DNA of 35,912 nt from Candidatus Nanopelagicales bacterium. Its GTDB lineage: Bacteria; Actinomycetota; Actinomycetes; S36-B12. Made by a program: the position numbers and the translations under genes. Of the stretch, positions 1 to 8,164 are shown piece by piece (position 1 is the first letter of the stretch; each line of letters starts with the position of its first letter). The stretch spans positions 1 to 35,912 of the forward strand of contig JAPKAV010000011.1 in the NCBI GenBank assembly GCA_028825115.1, written 5' to 3'. Below the pieces are notes generated by a model. It did not search any database. It was not told where the DNA came from and saw only the letters and a list, made by a program, of their open reading frames with translations.

Positions 1-557
1 ACCTGCAGGACTATCCACTTGAGCAGTACATCCGTGACGCAAAGATTGACACCCTTTATGAAGGAACGACCGCGATTCAAGGCTTGGACTTCTTCTTCCG
101 AAAAATGGTTAAAGATCAATTCAAGTCGATCAGTTACCTCGCCCAAGAAATCGCCCAAACAGTTAAGGGTGACGAAGGTTCGGGGCAACTTTCGGTTGAG
201 CGCGAACTCCTTGGTCAGGCACTTGAAAACGTTCAGGGGATCTTGGGTGTCATGGGGCAATGGGCCATGGCTTCACAAACAGATGTCAAAGAGGTCTACA
301 AGGTGGGTTTGAACTCAACTCGCTTGCTTATGGCCTCTGGCGACCTAATGATTGCTTGGCTACTTATCCGCCAAGCTGAAGTTGCCCTCGCTGCTCTGGA
401 CGCCGGTCCCAAAGATCGCGATAAGGACTTTTACATCGGTAAGGTGGAAAGTGCTCGCTGGTTTGCTCGCAACAGACTTCCCCTCCTCGCCGCAGAACGT
501 GGGATCGCCGAGGCGACAACCGATGAAATCATGGAAATCCCTGAATCTGCTTTTTAG
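1..557 (+). CDS. acyl-CoA dehydrogenase, C-terminal part (5' truncated by window edge)
   Basis: The frame is open from position 3 to a TAG at 555-557 and has no start inside the window, so only the last ~184 residues are present. The segment YPLEQYIRDAKIDTLYEGTT (from base 12) is the conserved acyl-CoA dehydrogenase stretch just before the C-terminal helical domain. The family oxidises acyl-CoA to 2-enoyl-CoA with FAD, passing electrons to ETF. The long helical extension after it, ending in EIPESAF, fits the subfamily with an extra C-terminal domain. The FAD- and substrate-binding N-terminal half lies outside, so chain-length preference cannot be judged. It is followed by copC after 79 bp. 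An ATG at 84 is internal and is not the start. Confidence 0.85.
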   Translation, partial: LQDYPLEQYIRDAKIDTLYEGTTAIQGLDFFFRKMVKDQFKSISYLAQEIAQTVKGDEGSGQLSVERELLGQALENVQGILGVMGQWAMASQTDVKEVYKVGLNSTRLLMASGDLMIAWLLIRQAEVALAALDAGPKDRDKDFYIGKVESARWFARNRLPLLAAERGIAEATTDEIMEIPESAF

Positions 558-636
558 AAACCGTCGAGTCCGCGCACTTTGGGCCCGCTCAAAATACGCC
601 GACTCCTTTCCCGTTTACTCGAGGTACCCTCAGAGC

Positions 637-1215
637 ATGACCACAGTCACCGCCGTCCTCTCTGGCTTTCTGCTGATTTCCCTGAGTGTGTTTGGTGGTG
701 CGGTGCCCGCTTCCGCCCACGCCGATGTGGTAAGTACCACCCCGGTCGATGGTGCCGTTCTGGATAGCGCACCACAGTCTTTAACCCTGAGTTTCAATTC
801 CACCCTGCTCGACAGAATGGTGGAAGTGGCTGTTTCCAACTCTGATGGTGAACTCGTCTCGGGGATCGTTGCCGAAAGTGAGGGGACCGACGCGATAGTG
901 CAATGGCCGGCTGACCTCCCCGGCGACACCTACAAAGTTGCTTACCGGATTGTTTCCCAAGATGGACACCCGGTGACCGGCTCTTTGCGTTTGAGTTACC
1001 CCGATCCAGAGACGGTGACGGCAGAACCAGAACTCACCGCAGAACCGCAACCCACCGCGATGGGCGATCCGATAGTGGAGCCTGAAACTGCAGCGCCACG
1101 TGTAGTAGAGAAGCCCTCTTCTGGTTCAGAGTCTGATCTAGGGTGGGTTCTCGGTTTCCTGGCACTTACTCTCGGTGTTGCCGGTTACTTCATTTGGCGA
1201 AAGCGCTCAACATGA
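637..1215 (+). CDS. copC: CopC-family periplasmic copper-binding protein with C-terminal membrane anchor
   Basis: This 192-residue protein starts at ATG 637, where a clean signal peptide begins (hydrophobic core, then PASAHADV). Cleavage after Ala would leave His as residue 1 of the mature protein, the classical Cu(II) ligand of CopC. The second signature, SQDGHPVTG, carries the downstream His/Asp ligands. A Pro/Glu/Thr-rich linker leads to one transmembrane segment (GWVLGFLALTLGVAGYFIW) and a basic tail, so the domain is tethered on the outer face of the membrane. The stop overlaps the next start by 4 bp (ATGA), coupling it to the CopD-like protein. The likely role is copper capture or handover for uptake and for cytochrome oxidase assembly. 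In-frame upstream starts would place a long non-hydrophobic stretch before the signal peptide and were rejected. Confidence 0.88.
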   Translation: MTTVTAVLSGFLLISLSVFGGAVPASAHADVVSTTPVDGAVLDSAPQSLTLSFNSTLLDRMVEVAVSNSDGELVSGIVAESEGTDAIVQWPADLPGDTYKVAYRIVSQDGHPVTGSLRLSYPDPETVTAEPELTAEPQPTAMGDPIVEPETAAPRVVEKPSSGSESDLGWVLGFLALTLGVAGYFIWRKRST

Positions 1216-3563
1216 AAACAACGTTAAGTCCCGGGACCCAAGTTGTTCCTCGATCTAGAGTCCTTGTTTTTGCTTCGATTGTGATCGGCATAGCACTTGG
1301 AGCATCTGCGATTGGACTAATAGTCGCCGGTGGCTCATACCAAGTGGCGCCGGTCGGGATCACAGACACAGGTCCTTTGATTGCGTGGGGGGTCGGGATT
1401 CTGCGGGTTCTGACCGACCTTGCGGGAATTCTCACGATCGGTTTCCTTGTTTCAGCGGCCTTCCTTGACCCTTCGGGCAAAGATGGCGTTCTATCTTCGG
1501 TTGGGCGCAAAGATGTAATTCGCGGATCCTGGGCCGCCGCTATGTGGGCCATCCTGTCCATCATCCAAGCATCTTTCTTGTTGGCATACGTGTTGGGAAT
1601 CTCACTCACCGAGGCGCTCACGCCAATTGTGGTCAGTACGTACGCAACCGATGTCCCTGCGACCCGAGCTCTGATCGTGGTGTTTTTCATAGCGGCAGTC
1701 ATTGCACTTGGTGGATTTATCACGGCTACAACGGATGTCAGTGCAGCAGGAATCGTACTGTCCTTGGTGGCTGTTTCGCTCCCTTCACTTGCTGGACATG
1801 GCTCTGGCCTCGGTGACCACGCATTGGCCTTGACCGCTGGCGTTACCCACGTTGTCGCCGCTGCATTGTGGGTTGGTGGACTGGTCGTGCTTCTTTTTCA
1901 TGCAATTAAGCGGGACATCCCATTGGGCCGAGCACTGGAGCGCTTCTCCCCACTGGCGCTCATAGCGATTGTGTTGCTAGCGGTAAGTGGCCTATCTAAT
2001 GCCTACACGAGATTGAATTCATTTGATGATCTTTTCACTAACGGTTACGGGCAAGTTGTTCTTGTAAAAGTGGGATTGATCTTGGGTCTTGGATTCTTGG
2101 GTTACCGACTTCGCAACCGAGTGCTGCCCATGATGAGCGCTCCGGGAGCTGGAAAAAGGTTTGCCAAAGTCGCCGCGTGTGAGGTGATGATTATGGCTGC
2201 GGCAGTTGGCCTTGGTGTGGCACTCGCAACCAGTTCATACCCGCGGGTTGAAGAACTTCTTCCCACATTCGGCGAAACGCTTCTGGGTTACCCGTACCCG
2301 CCAGCGCCCACTGTGAGTTCAGTTGTTTTTGGCTTCCAACTTGAGCCTTTTTTTCTCGCGGGGAGTTTGATTGCTGCTGCGCTCTATGTTGTTGGATACA
2401 TTCGTTTGCGCCAACGCGGTGATGCGTGGCCGATCATGCGATTAGTTGCATGGCTTGCCGGAATCGCGGTAATTATTTGGTGCACCAATTCGGGAATCGC
2501 GTTGTATTCGCAAGTATCTGTGGGGCTTCACATGGTCAATCACATGACGTTGACCATGCTGGGGCCGATCTTCTTAGTCATGGCGGCCCCGGCGACTCTT
2601 GCGCTTCGGGTATTGAGGCCTTCGCGCGCCAATGAGCGTGGTCCACGTGAATGGCTAGTGCTTTTCCTTAACAGTAAAATAAATAGTCTCGCTACCAACC
2701 CGTTTTTTGTTTTCTCTATCTATGTTATTGGACTTTATGGCCTCTACTTGACGCCCGCTTTTGGCTGGCTTATGGGCTCACACATTGGCCACGTACTTAT
2801 GCAACTGCATTTCATTCTTGCCGGCTACCTCTTCTACTGGGTGCTGCTGGGAATTGATCCCAGGCCGCATCCTTTGCCGTATTGGGGTCGGATTATGCTG
2901 CTGCTTTTATCTCTTGGCGTGCACGCATTCTTTAGCGTAATTTTGATGATGGGAACAACCCCCATGGCAATCGAGTGGTACGGAATCGTCCGCCCAGACT
3001 GGGTGATTGATCCACTCGCCGACACCCTGTTCGGCGGTCAGGTCGCATGGGGTCTGTCCGAAATTCCCGCACTCTTGGCGCTAATCGCAATCATGGTGCA
3101 GTGGTCCAGAAGTGATGCGCGCGATGCCAAGCGAAAGGATCGGCAAGCCGATCGTGACGGGGATGCCGAACTCAATGCGTACAACAAGCATTTAGCATCC
3201 TTGAATCAAGGATCGAAGGGTCGAAGGGTCGGACCCGAAGCCTCGGAACGCGTTGACGCCAACACGTTTGCATCAGTCGTGGCAACCCCTGGAATCACGA
3301 TTATTGATGTCCGTACCCCGGGTGAATTTGCCCAGAGTCACATCGATGGCGCCGTCAACTACAACGTTGAGGGTCCGGACTTTGCGGATCAGATCATGAA
3401 TCTGGATCCAGGCGGCGTATACGCAGTCTACTGTCAAAGTGGAAATCGCTCCCAAGTTGCTGTGGGTCAAATGGCCAGCATTGGGGTAGGAAGTATTTTC
3501 GAACTTGAATCTGGGATCACCGGTTGGCAGAGTACGGGCGCTCCTGTAGTTTCCCATTCATGA
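1212..3563 (+). CDS. CopD / CtaG (caa3 assembly) / rhodanese fusion protein
   Basis: 783 residues from ATG 1212, overlapping the copC stop. The first ~340 residues are a multi-span CopD-like copper-transport domain (histidine-containing helix HVVAAALWVGGLVVLLFH). Residues ~370-650 are a CtaG-type domain, the copper-delivery factor for cytochrome oxidase, with His-rich helices such as HMVNHMTLTMLGP and GHVLMQLHFILAGYLFYW. A charged linker (~650-690) leads to a rhodanese domain with the DVRTPGEF motif and the active-site loop CQSGNRS (Cys at about 741). CopD-CtaG fusions are common in Actinobacteria; the rhodanese tail is less usual. After the last membrane span it would lie in the cytoplasm if an even number of spans precedes it. 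The role is probably copper import and delivery to oxidase, with a sulfur-transfer or persulfide step whose substrate is unknown. Confidence 0.85.
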   Translation: MKTTLSPGTQVVPRSRVLVFASIVIGIALGASAIGLIVAGGSYQVAPVGITDTGPLIAWGVGILRVLTDLAGILTIGFLVSAAFLDPSGKDGVLSSVGRKDVIRGSWAAAMWAILSIIQASFLLAYVLGISLTEALTPIVVSTYATDVPATRALIVVFFIAAVIALGGFITATTDVSAAGIVLSLVAVSLPSLAGHGSGLGDHALALTAGVTHVVAAALWVGGLVVLLFHAIKRDIPLGRALERFSPLALIAIVLLAVSGLSNAYTRLNSFDDLFTNGYGQVVLVKVGLILGLGFLGYRLRNRVLPMMSAPGAGKRFAKVAACEVMIMAAAVGLGVALATSSYPRVEELLPTFGETLLGYPYPPAPTVSSVVFGFQLEPFFLAGSLIAAALYVVGYIRLRQRGDAWPIMRLVAWLAGIAVIIWCTNSGIALYSQVSVGLHMVNHMTLTMLGPIFLVMAAPATLALRVLRPSRANERGPREWLVLFLNSKINSLATNPFFVFSIYVIGLYGLYLTPAFGWLMGSHIGHVLMQLHFILAGYLFYWVLLGIDPRPHPLPYWGRIMLLLLSLGVHAFFSVILMMGTTPMAIEWYGIVRPDWVIDPLADTLFGGQVAWGLSEIPALLALIAIMVQWSRSDARDAKRKDRQADRDGDAELNAYNKHLASLNQGSKGRRVGPEASERVDANTFASVVATPGITIIDVRTPGEFAQSHIDGAVNYNVEGPDFADQIMNLDPGGVYAVYCQSGNRSQVAVGQMASIGVGSIFELESGITGWQSTGAPVVSHS

Positions 3564-4288
3564 CCAAAGCGTGGCCCACGTTCCTAGTTCTCCCCATTGT
3601 TCTGTTTGGGCTCATTGCACCCACCAGCAGCCACGCTGCACCAGCGCTCCTTCGCGAAATCGCCGACAGCAAGCAAGTAGTTTTGGTCACGGCTAAATCG
3701 TGGAACGCAACGACCGGCACCGTCCACACATTTGAAAAGAAGAACCAGACCTGGACAGCAACTCAAAGCTCCACACAAGCAAATCTGGGCTACGGTGGTT
3801 TGGTTTCTGGAAACCAGCGCAAGCAAGGAACTGGGAAAACCCCGACAGGAACCTACGCAATCAAGTGGGCATTTGGCATTAAGCCAAACCCCGGTGCCAC
3901 TCTCAAGTACACAAAAGTCGATAGCGATGACGCGTGGACCTACAACCCACGAGTTCCCAGCACCTATAACGTTTTTCAAACTTCGAGCAAGAAGTGGTTA
4001 AGTTACGGGAATTACGTAGAGCGTCTTACCACCTATGGCAAGCAATACAACTACGTTGCGGTCCTTGATTTTAATCTCCCCAAAGGGAAAATCACTCAGG
4101 GCGCGAATGGGATTAATCGGACTGATGAGAGTGCGAACACCGCAAGAGGCGGCGGTATTTTTTTGCATGTAAGCAATGGGAAAAATACAGCCGGGTGTAT
4201 CGCCGTCCCCCAAAAATTTATGAAAAATGTGCTGAAGTGGCTGGAGCCAAAAAAGAATCCCGTGATCGTGATCCGGGTCAAGAACTGA
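3560..4288 (+). CDS. secreted L,D-transpeptidase (YkuD-like) family protein
   Basis: 242 residues. ATG 3560 overlaps the stop of the CopD-CtaG-rhodanese gene (ATGA) and begins a signal peptide ending near SSHAAPAL. The C-terminal part contains the family catalytic signature HVSNGKNTAGCIAVP, with His at about 203 and Cys at about 213. L,D-transpeptidases form 3-3 peptidoglycan cross-links or attach proteins to the wall; the family also has plain L,D-carboxypeptidase-like members. There is no separate LysM or Ig-like domain. The link with the copper operon may only be co-transcription, although copper is known to inhibit L,D-transpeptidases. Its stop is directly next to the stop of the convergent amidase gene, with zero intergenic bases. 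Confidence 0.75.
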   Translation: MTKAWPTFLVLPIVLFGLIAPTSSHAAPALLREIADSKQVVLVTAKSWNATTGTVHTFEKKNQTWTATQSSTQANLGYGGLVSGNQRKQGTGKTPTGTYAIKWAFGIKPNPGATLKYTKVDSDDAWTYNPRVPSTYNVFQTSSKKWLSYGNYVERLTTYGKQYNYVAVLDFNLPKGKITQGANGINRTDESANTARGGGIFLHVSNGKNTAGCIAVPQKFMKNVLKWLEPKKNPVIVIRVKN

Positions 4289-5083
4289 CTAAACGGTGAT
4301 GACAGGTGAGTCGACGAGATCTTCAATCGCTGGAAACTCTGCCCGCCAATCTTTCCCTATCTGAATGTCAATCTCAGCGCCAAGCACGGTTTCAGTCTCC
4401 CCACCTTGCGCCAAAACATTTCCGAGCGGATCAATGATTACTGAACTTCCCCCGAGCCGGTGCCGACCCTGGGCCCCAATTTGATTGCATGCAATCACCC
4501 AAGCTTGGTTCTCAACAGCCCGGGCCGGAAGTAACGCATCCCACTGGCTAATTCGAGGAACCGGCCAGCCAGAGGGAATCACGAAAGCTTGTGCCCCGGC
4601 AATGCGCATTGCCCTAAACATTTCGGGAAAGCGAGCGTCATAGCAGGTAGCAAGACCAGTTAGTCCCAGCGGCGTTTTGACCATTACGTAATTTTTTCCC
4701 GGAGTCATGATGTCTTGTTCACGTGCATAAGTAAACACATGCACCTTGCGGTAATAGGCAGCCAACTCACCCTGTGGGTTAAACAACACACTCGTGTTGT
4801 GTAAGTCTGCGCCGTCTTTTTCGCAAAAGGAACCACCGTGTAACCAGATTCCTCGCTCACGTGCCTTACGCGCAAGCGCTGTTGGTAGTGCCCCATCAAT
4901 AGGTTGGGCATGCTCGCGGCTGGCTTCGAGGTCAAATGCCCCCACATTCCACAACTCAGGCAGCAACATGAACTCGCAATCGGGCGCCTGCTGATCAATC
5001 AGCCCAAGAACCCGCTCAACTCGTTTCGGAACCGACTCTGACGTTGAGCAGTCAATTTGCAGCACTTTTACCGTCACACCCAT
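4289..5083 (-). CDS. carbon-nitrogen hydrolase (nitrilase superfamily, Nit2/omega-amidase-like)
   Basis: 264 residues with the complete Glu-Lys-Cys triad of the nitrilase superfamily: LLPELW (Glu43), YYRKVHVF (Lys113) and LATCYDARFPE (Cys147). Length and motif spacing match the small Nit2/omega-amidase-type branch, which hydrolyses the omega-amide of 2-oxoglutaramate or 2-oxosuccinamate or related C-N bonds, rather than true nitrilases. It is a soluble cytoplasmic enzyme with no signal peptide. The ATG is preceded by TACACT and a 7-nt spacer, the pattern of a leaderless transcript, and there is no Shine-Dalgarno sequence. The gene is divergent from the DinB-like gene at 5137. The exact substrate is unknown; a wall-modifying or ureide amidase is possible. 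Confidence 0.82.
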   Translation of the reverse strand: MGVTVKVLQIDCSTSESVPKRVERVLGLIDQQAPDCEFMLLPELWNVGAFDLEASREHAQPIDGALPTALARKARERGIWLHGGSFCEKDGADLHNTSVLFNPQGELAAYYRKVHVFTYAREQDIMTPGKNYVMVKTPLGLTGLATCYDARFPEMFRAMRIAGAQAFVIPSGWPVPRISQWDALLPARAVENQAWVIACNQIGAQGRHRLGGSSVIIDPLGNVLAQGGETETVLGAEIDIQIGKDWRAEFPAIEDLVDSPVITV

Positions 5084-5136
5084 AGACTTGAGTGTATTCC
5101 CAATACTAAATGCCAGAGATACGGCAGACTATAAAC

Positions 5137-5958
5137 ATGTCGGATCTACGTGAAACTAAAAGCGCCCTTGACCCCATGAAGACGTATCTAGAGGCCGTTT
5201 TGGGCTTCTACGCCACTCTAGAGCCCCTCACTGCTGACCAGTGGCTACTCCCCACGCCGTGCCCCGGCTGGAGCGTGGCCGACATTGTCGCCCACACGAT
5301 TGACATTGACTCTATGGCTGTCGGTGAGCCGCCACCGGATCATGAACCCAATTGGAATCAACTCCCCCACGTGAAGGGTCCATCAAATCAATTCACTGAG
5401 CGTGGCGTGGACTTCAGACGCGGGACCCCGCCGGCTGCTTTGTTAGAGCAGATGCTCTCTGCCGCCAATAATCTTTCTGACTTTCTTTTGATGCACTCGC
5501 CCACCATAAATCTGCCTTGGGTCAAAGGAGAAATTGCAAAAGAACAGTTCCTCTCTATGCGGGCATTCGATATTTGGGCTCATGATCAAGACGTTCGAAT
5601 TGCAATAGGGGCCCCGCAAAATCTCATGAGTAACGCTGGAAAGGATGCGGCGCAGCGAATGTTCGGCACTCTGCCATTTATTTGGGGCAAAAGAATGGGA
5701 GTTCCCTCCGGTGAATCCTTACATTTGGTCTTCACCGGACCAGGCATCAATGGAACTCTCTTTATCGCGACCGGTTCCGAAGACAAGGCTGCTTTCATCA
5801 GTGAACCAATCGGCGAGATAACCCACATCGAAATCTCTTGGGCTGACTTTGTTAACGGATATTGTGGGCGCGTAGAACCCGACGTTATTGCAACTCGAAT
5901 GACTGGGTCAGGTCCACGAACTCGAGAGTTTATTAATACCCTCGCATCCACACCGTGA
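5137..5958 (+). CDS. DinB-fold protein, mycothiol-dependent maleylpyruvate isomerase family
   Basis: 273 residues if the start is ATG 5137 (MSDLRETK); ATG 5110 would add nine residues and cannot be excluded. The N-terminal part has the pattern of the mycothiol-dependent isomerase (MDMPI) family: TPCPGWSVADIVAHTID, with the first metal-ligand His in VAHT, and the helix MRAFDIWAHDQDVRIAIG carrying the later acidic and His ligands. These four-helix-bundle proteins bind a divalent metal and use mycothiol; the family is largely restricted to Actinobacteria. A C-terminal alpha/beta region (~190-273) resembles the SCP2-like domain of this family. The substrate is unknown. Eleven bases separate its stop from that of the convergent E2 gene. 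Confidence 0.72.
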   Translation: MSDLRETKSALDPMKTYLEAVLGFYATLEPLTADQWLLPTPCPGWSVADIVAHTIDIDSMAVGEPPPDHEPNWNQLPHVKGPSNQFTERGVDFRRGTPPAALLEQMLSAANNLSDFLLMHSPTINLPWVKGEIAKEQFLSMRAFDIWAHDQDVRIAIGAPQNLMSNAGKDAAQRMFGTLPFIWGKRMGVPSGESLHLVFTGPGINGTLFIATGSEDKAAFISEPIGEITHIEISWADFVNGYCGRVEPDVIATRMTGSGPRTREFINTLASTP

Positions 5959-5969
5959 ACTGGCCCTGG

Positions 5970-7193
5970 TCAGTCCTTGAGTAGTAACTCGTCTAGAGCC
6001 GGGTCCGCCAAGTAACTGGCCACGCTGGCTAAAGCGCGGGATCCAAGTGCCCCGTCAATTATTCGATGATCAAATGAAAAAGTGAGTTGCATGATCGGCC
6101 GGATCACAATCGAGTCGTCGACTACCCAAGGTTTATGCATGATTCGACCCATAGCGAGAATGGCGGCTTGACCAGGGGTGATGATCGGAGTCCCACCATC
6201 AACTCCAAATACCCCGACGTTAGTGACCGTTATGGTGCCACCGGTGAGATCGGATGGGCTCGCTGAACCATCTCGCGCTTTATTCATCTGAGTGGTGATG
6301 CTGGCAGAAAGTGCAATGGGATTGTCAGCGTTCGCATTTCGCACCACAGGAACTAAAAGCCCCTTTGACGTGTCAGTAGCAAAACCTAAATGAATATTAG
6401 GGTGAATGAGTACGTCAGCGCCTTCTTTGGTGTCGATCCAACTTGAATTAATGCGCGGGTATTTTTGAGCCGCACGAATCAGGGCAGCAGAGACCAACAC
6501 GAAAGGGGTGATTCGCTCATTGCTGCGCGTTTTGATTTTATCCACGACTTCAAGCGTCCTTGACATGTCGACCTCAACCCACTCAGTGACATGGGGGGCG
6601 GTGAATGCAGACGCAACCATGGCCTCCGCCATTAGGCGTTGGACACCACGGACCGGGATGCGTTCGCCTGCGTGATCCTGGGAGACACTTGGCGGTACCA
6701 CTCCACCGCCAAGTGCGGCTTGAACATCTTCTCGAGTGACTTCACCATTGAGACCGGTGCCAACCAAAGTTGACAGGTCTATTCCTTTGTCTTTTGCAAG
6801 CTTGCGCACTAGTGGCTTAGCGGTAACCCGGTTCGAATTCAGCGTTGGCTCTGTGGGTGAATCTGTGGGTGTCTGTTTACGCGACCGGCGGGTGAGTGAG
6901 GCTCCTTCTTTGACTCCGTAGCCAACCAGAACGGGGTCGCGCTGGGACTCTACCTGCGTTTCGATCGAAATTACTCGAGCGCCGACGGGGACAACTGCGC
7001 CAATTTCCTCGTGGATTTCCGAGACTACACCAGCCCACGGGATGGGAAGTTCTACAGTTGCCTTGGCTGTTTCAATTTCGACCACCATTTGATTTACGGA
7101 TACTGAGTCCCCGGGTTCAACGAGCCATCGCACAATTTCAGCTTCGGTTAGACCCTCACCTGCGTCGGGTAGATGAAAAATTTCAATGGGCAC
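5970..7193 (-). CDS. 2-oxoacid dehydrogenase complex, dihydrolipoyl acyltransferase (E2)
   Basis: 407 residues. Domains in order are one lipoyl domain (residues ~1-78, with the lipoylated Lys in EIETAKATVE), a linker, a peripheral-subunit-binding domain (~125-160; PLVRKLAKDKGIDLSTLVGTG) and the catalytic acyltransferase domain ending in TFSFDHRIIDGALGSRAL, which carries the active-site His and Asp. E2 transfers the acyl group from lipoate to CoA and forms the core of the complex. It is the last gene of a three-gene operon, two bases after E1beta. Pyruvate versus branched-chain specificity cannot be settled from E2; the gene order E1alpha-E1beta-E2 and E1 subunit sizes fit branched-chain or pyruvate complexes (bkd/pdh type). 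Confidence 0.9.
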   Translation of the reverse strand: MPIEIFHLPDAGEGLTEAEIVRWLVEPGDSVSVNQMVVEIETAKATVELPIPWAGVVSEIHEEIGAVVPVGARVISIETQVESQRDPVLVGYGVKEGASLTRRSRKQTPTDSPTEPTLNSNRVTAKPLVRKLAKDKGIDLSTLVGTGLNGEVTREDVQAALGGGVVPPSVSQDHAGERIPVRGVQRLMAEAMVASAFTAPHVTEWVEVDMSRTLEVVDKIKTRSNERITPFVLVSAALIRAAQKYPRINSSWIDTKEGADVLIHPNIHLGFATDTSKGLLVPVVRNANADNPIALSASITTQMNKARDGSASPSDLTGGTITVTNVGVFGVDGGTPIITPGQAAILAMGRIMHKPWVVDDSIVIRPIMQLTFSFDHRIIDGALGSRALASVASYLADPALDELLLKD

Positions 7194-7195
7194 TT

Positions 7196-8164
7196 TTACG
7201 CCTCCATGGCTGAATCAACGGCGACCAGAATTCGGTCATGGTCGGGTAGGTAGTGCTCTTCAAGTTTGCTCGGTGGGTAGGGAATGTCGTATCCGGTTAC
7301 CCGTTCAATGGGAGCCTCAAGTGTGTAGAAGCAGCTCTTGCCAATTCGAGCAGCAATTTCAGCGCCCAGGCCCAAGTTTCCCGGAGCCTCATGGACAATC
7401 ACAAGGCGTCCAGTTCGTTCCACCGAGTCGGCAATACTGCGGTCATCAAGTGGTGAAAGCGATTGCAAGTCAATAACTTCAAGTGAATATTCACTTGCGT
7501 TTGCAGCTTGTAGTGCAGTTTTAACCATGGGTCCGTAGGCGACGACGGTGACGTCAGAACCAGTTCGCACAATGCGAGCCCGCCACGGATCCACGGGAGA
7601 TTCGGTGCGATCAACGAAGCCCTTGTCCCAGTATCGCCGCTTAGGCTCAAAGAAAATTACCGGGTCATTACTGCGAATTGCAGAAAGCAGACAGGAATAC
7701 GCGGACTGCGGATCACTAGGTGTGAGGACTCGAAGTCCAGGGATATGCGTGAAGAAAGTTTCAGGTGATTCGCTGTGGTGTTCAACCGCACCGATTCCGC
7801 CACCGTAAGGAATTCGAATCGTGATGGGAAGTTTCACGCTGCCGTTAGTGCGTCGATGCACCTTGGCCAATTGGGAAATTATCTGATCAAAAGCCGGAAA
7901 AACAAAACCGTCGAATTGGATCTCAAGGACAGGTCGATAACCCCGCATGGCTAATCCAATTGCAGTGCCCACAATTCCGCTCTCAGCAAGTGGAGAGTCA
8001 AGGACTCTGTGATCACCAAAGTCTTTGTGCAGCTCGTCAGTAACTCGAAAAACGCCGCCCAGCTTCCCAATATCTTCACCGAAAAGGAGTACTTTGCTGT
8101 CTTCTTCCATTGCGGTTCGCAATGCCTGGTTAAGGGCTTTGGCAATAGTCAGGTCGTTTGTCAT
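7196..8164 (-). CDS. 2-oxoacid dehydrogenase E1 component, beta subunit
   Basis: 322 residues, the usual length of a separate E1 beta chain. Recognisable segments include ALRTAMEEDSKVLLFGEDIGKLGGVF near the N-terminus (thiamine-contacting Glu in GEDIG), RGYRPVLEIQFDGFVFPAFDQI, and HHSESPETFFTHIPGLRVLTPSDP. The C-terminal transketolase-type domain ends near position 7199. With E1 alpha it forms the alpha2beta2 thiamine-diphosphate enzyme that decarboxylates the 2-oxoacid and acylates the E2 lipoyl group. Its ATG overlaps the E1 alpha stop by 4 bp, so the two subunits are translationally coupled, as expected for a stoichiometric pair. Confidence 0.92.
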   Translation of the reverse strand: MTNDLTIAKALNQALRTAMEEDSKVLLFGEDIGKLGGVFRVTDELHKDFGDHRVLDSPLAESGIVGTAIGLAMRGYRPVLEIQFDGFVFPAFDQIISQLAKVHRRTNGSVKLPITIRIPYGGGIGAVEHHSESPETFFTHIPGLRVLTPSDPQSAYSCLLSAIRSNDPVIFFEPKRRYWDKGFVDRTESPVDPWRARIVRTGSDVTVVAYGPMVKTALQAANASEYSLEVIDLQSLSPLDDRSIADSVERTGRLVIVHEAPGNLGLGAEIAARIGKSCFYTLEAPIERVTGYDIPYPPSKLEEHYLPDHDRILVAVDSAMEA

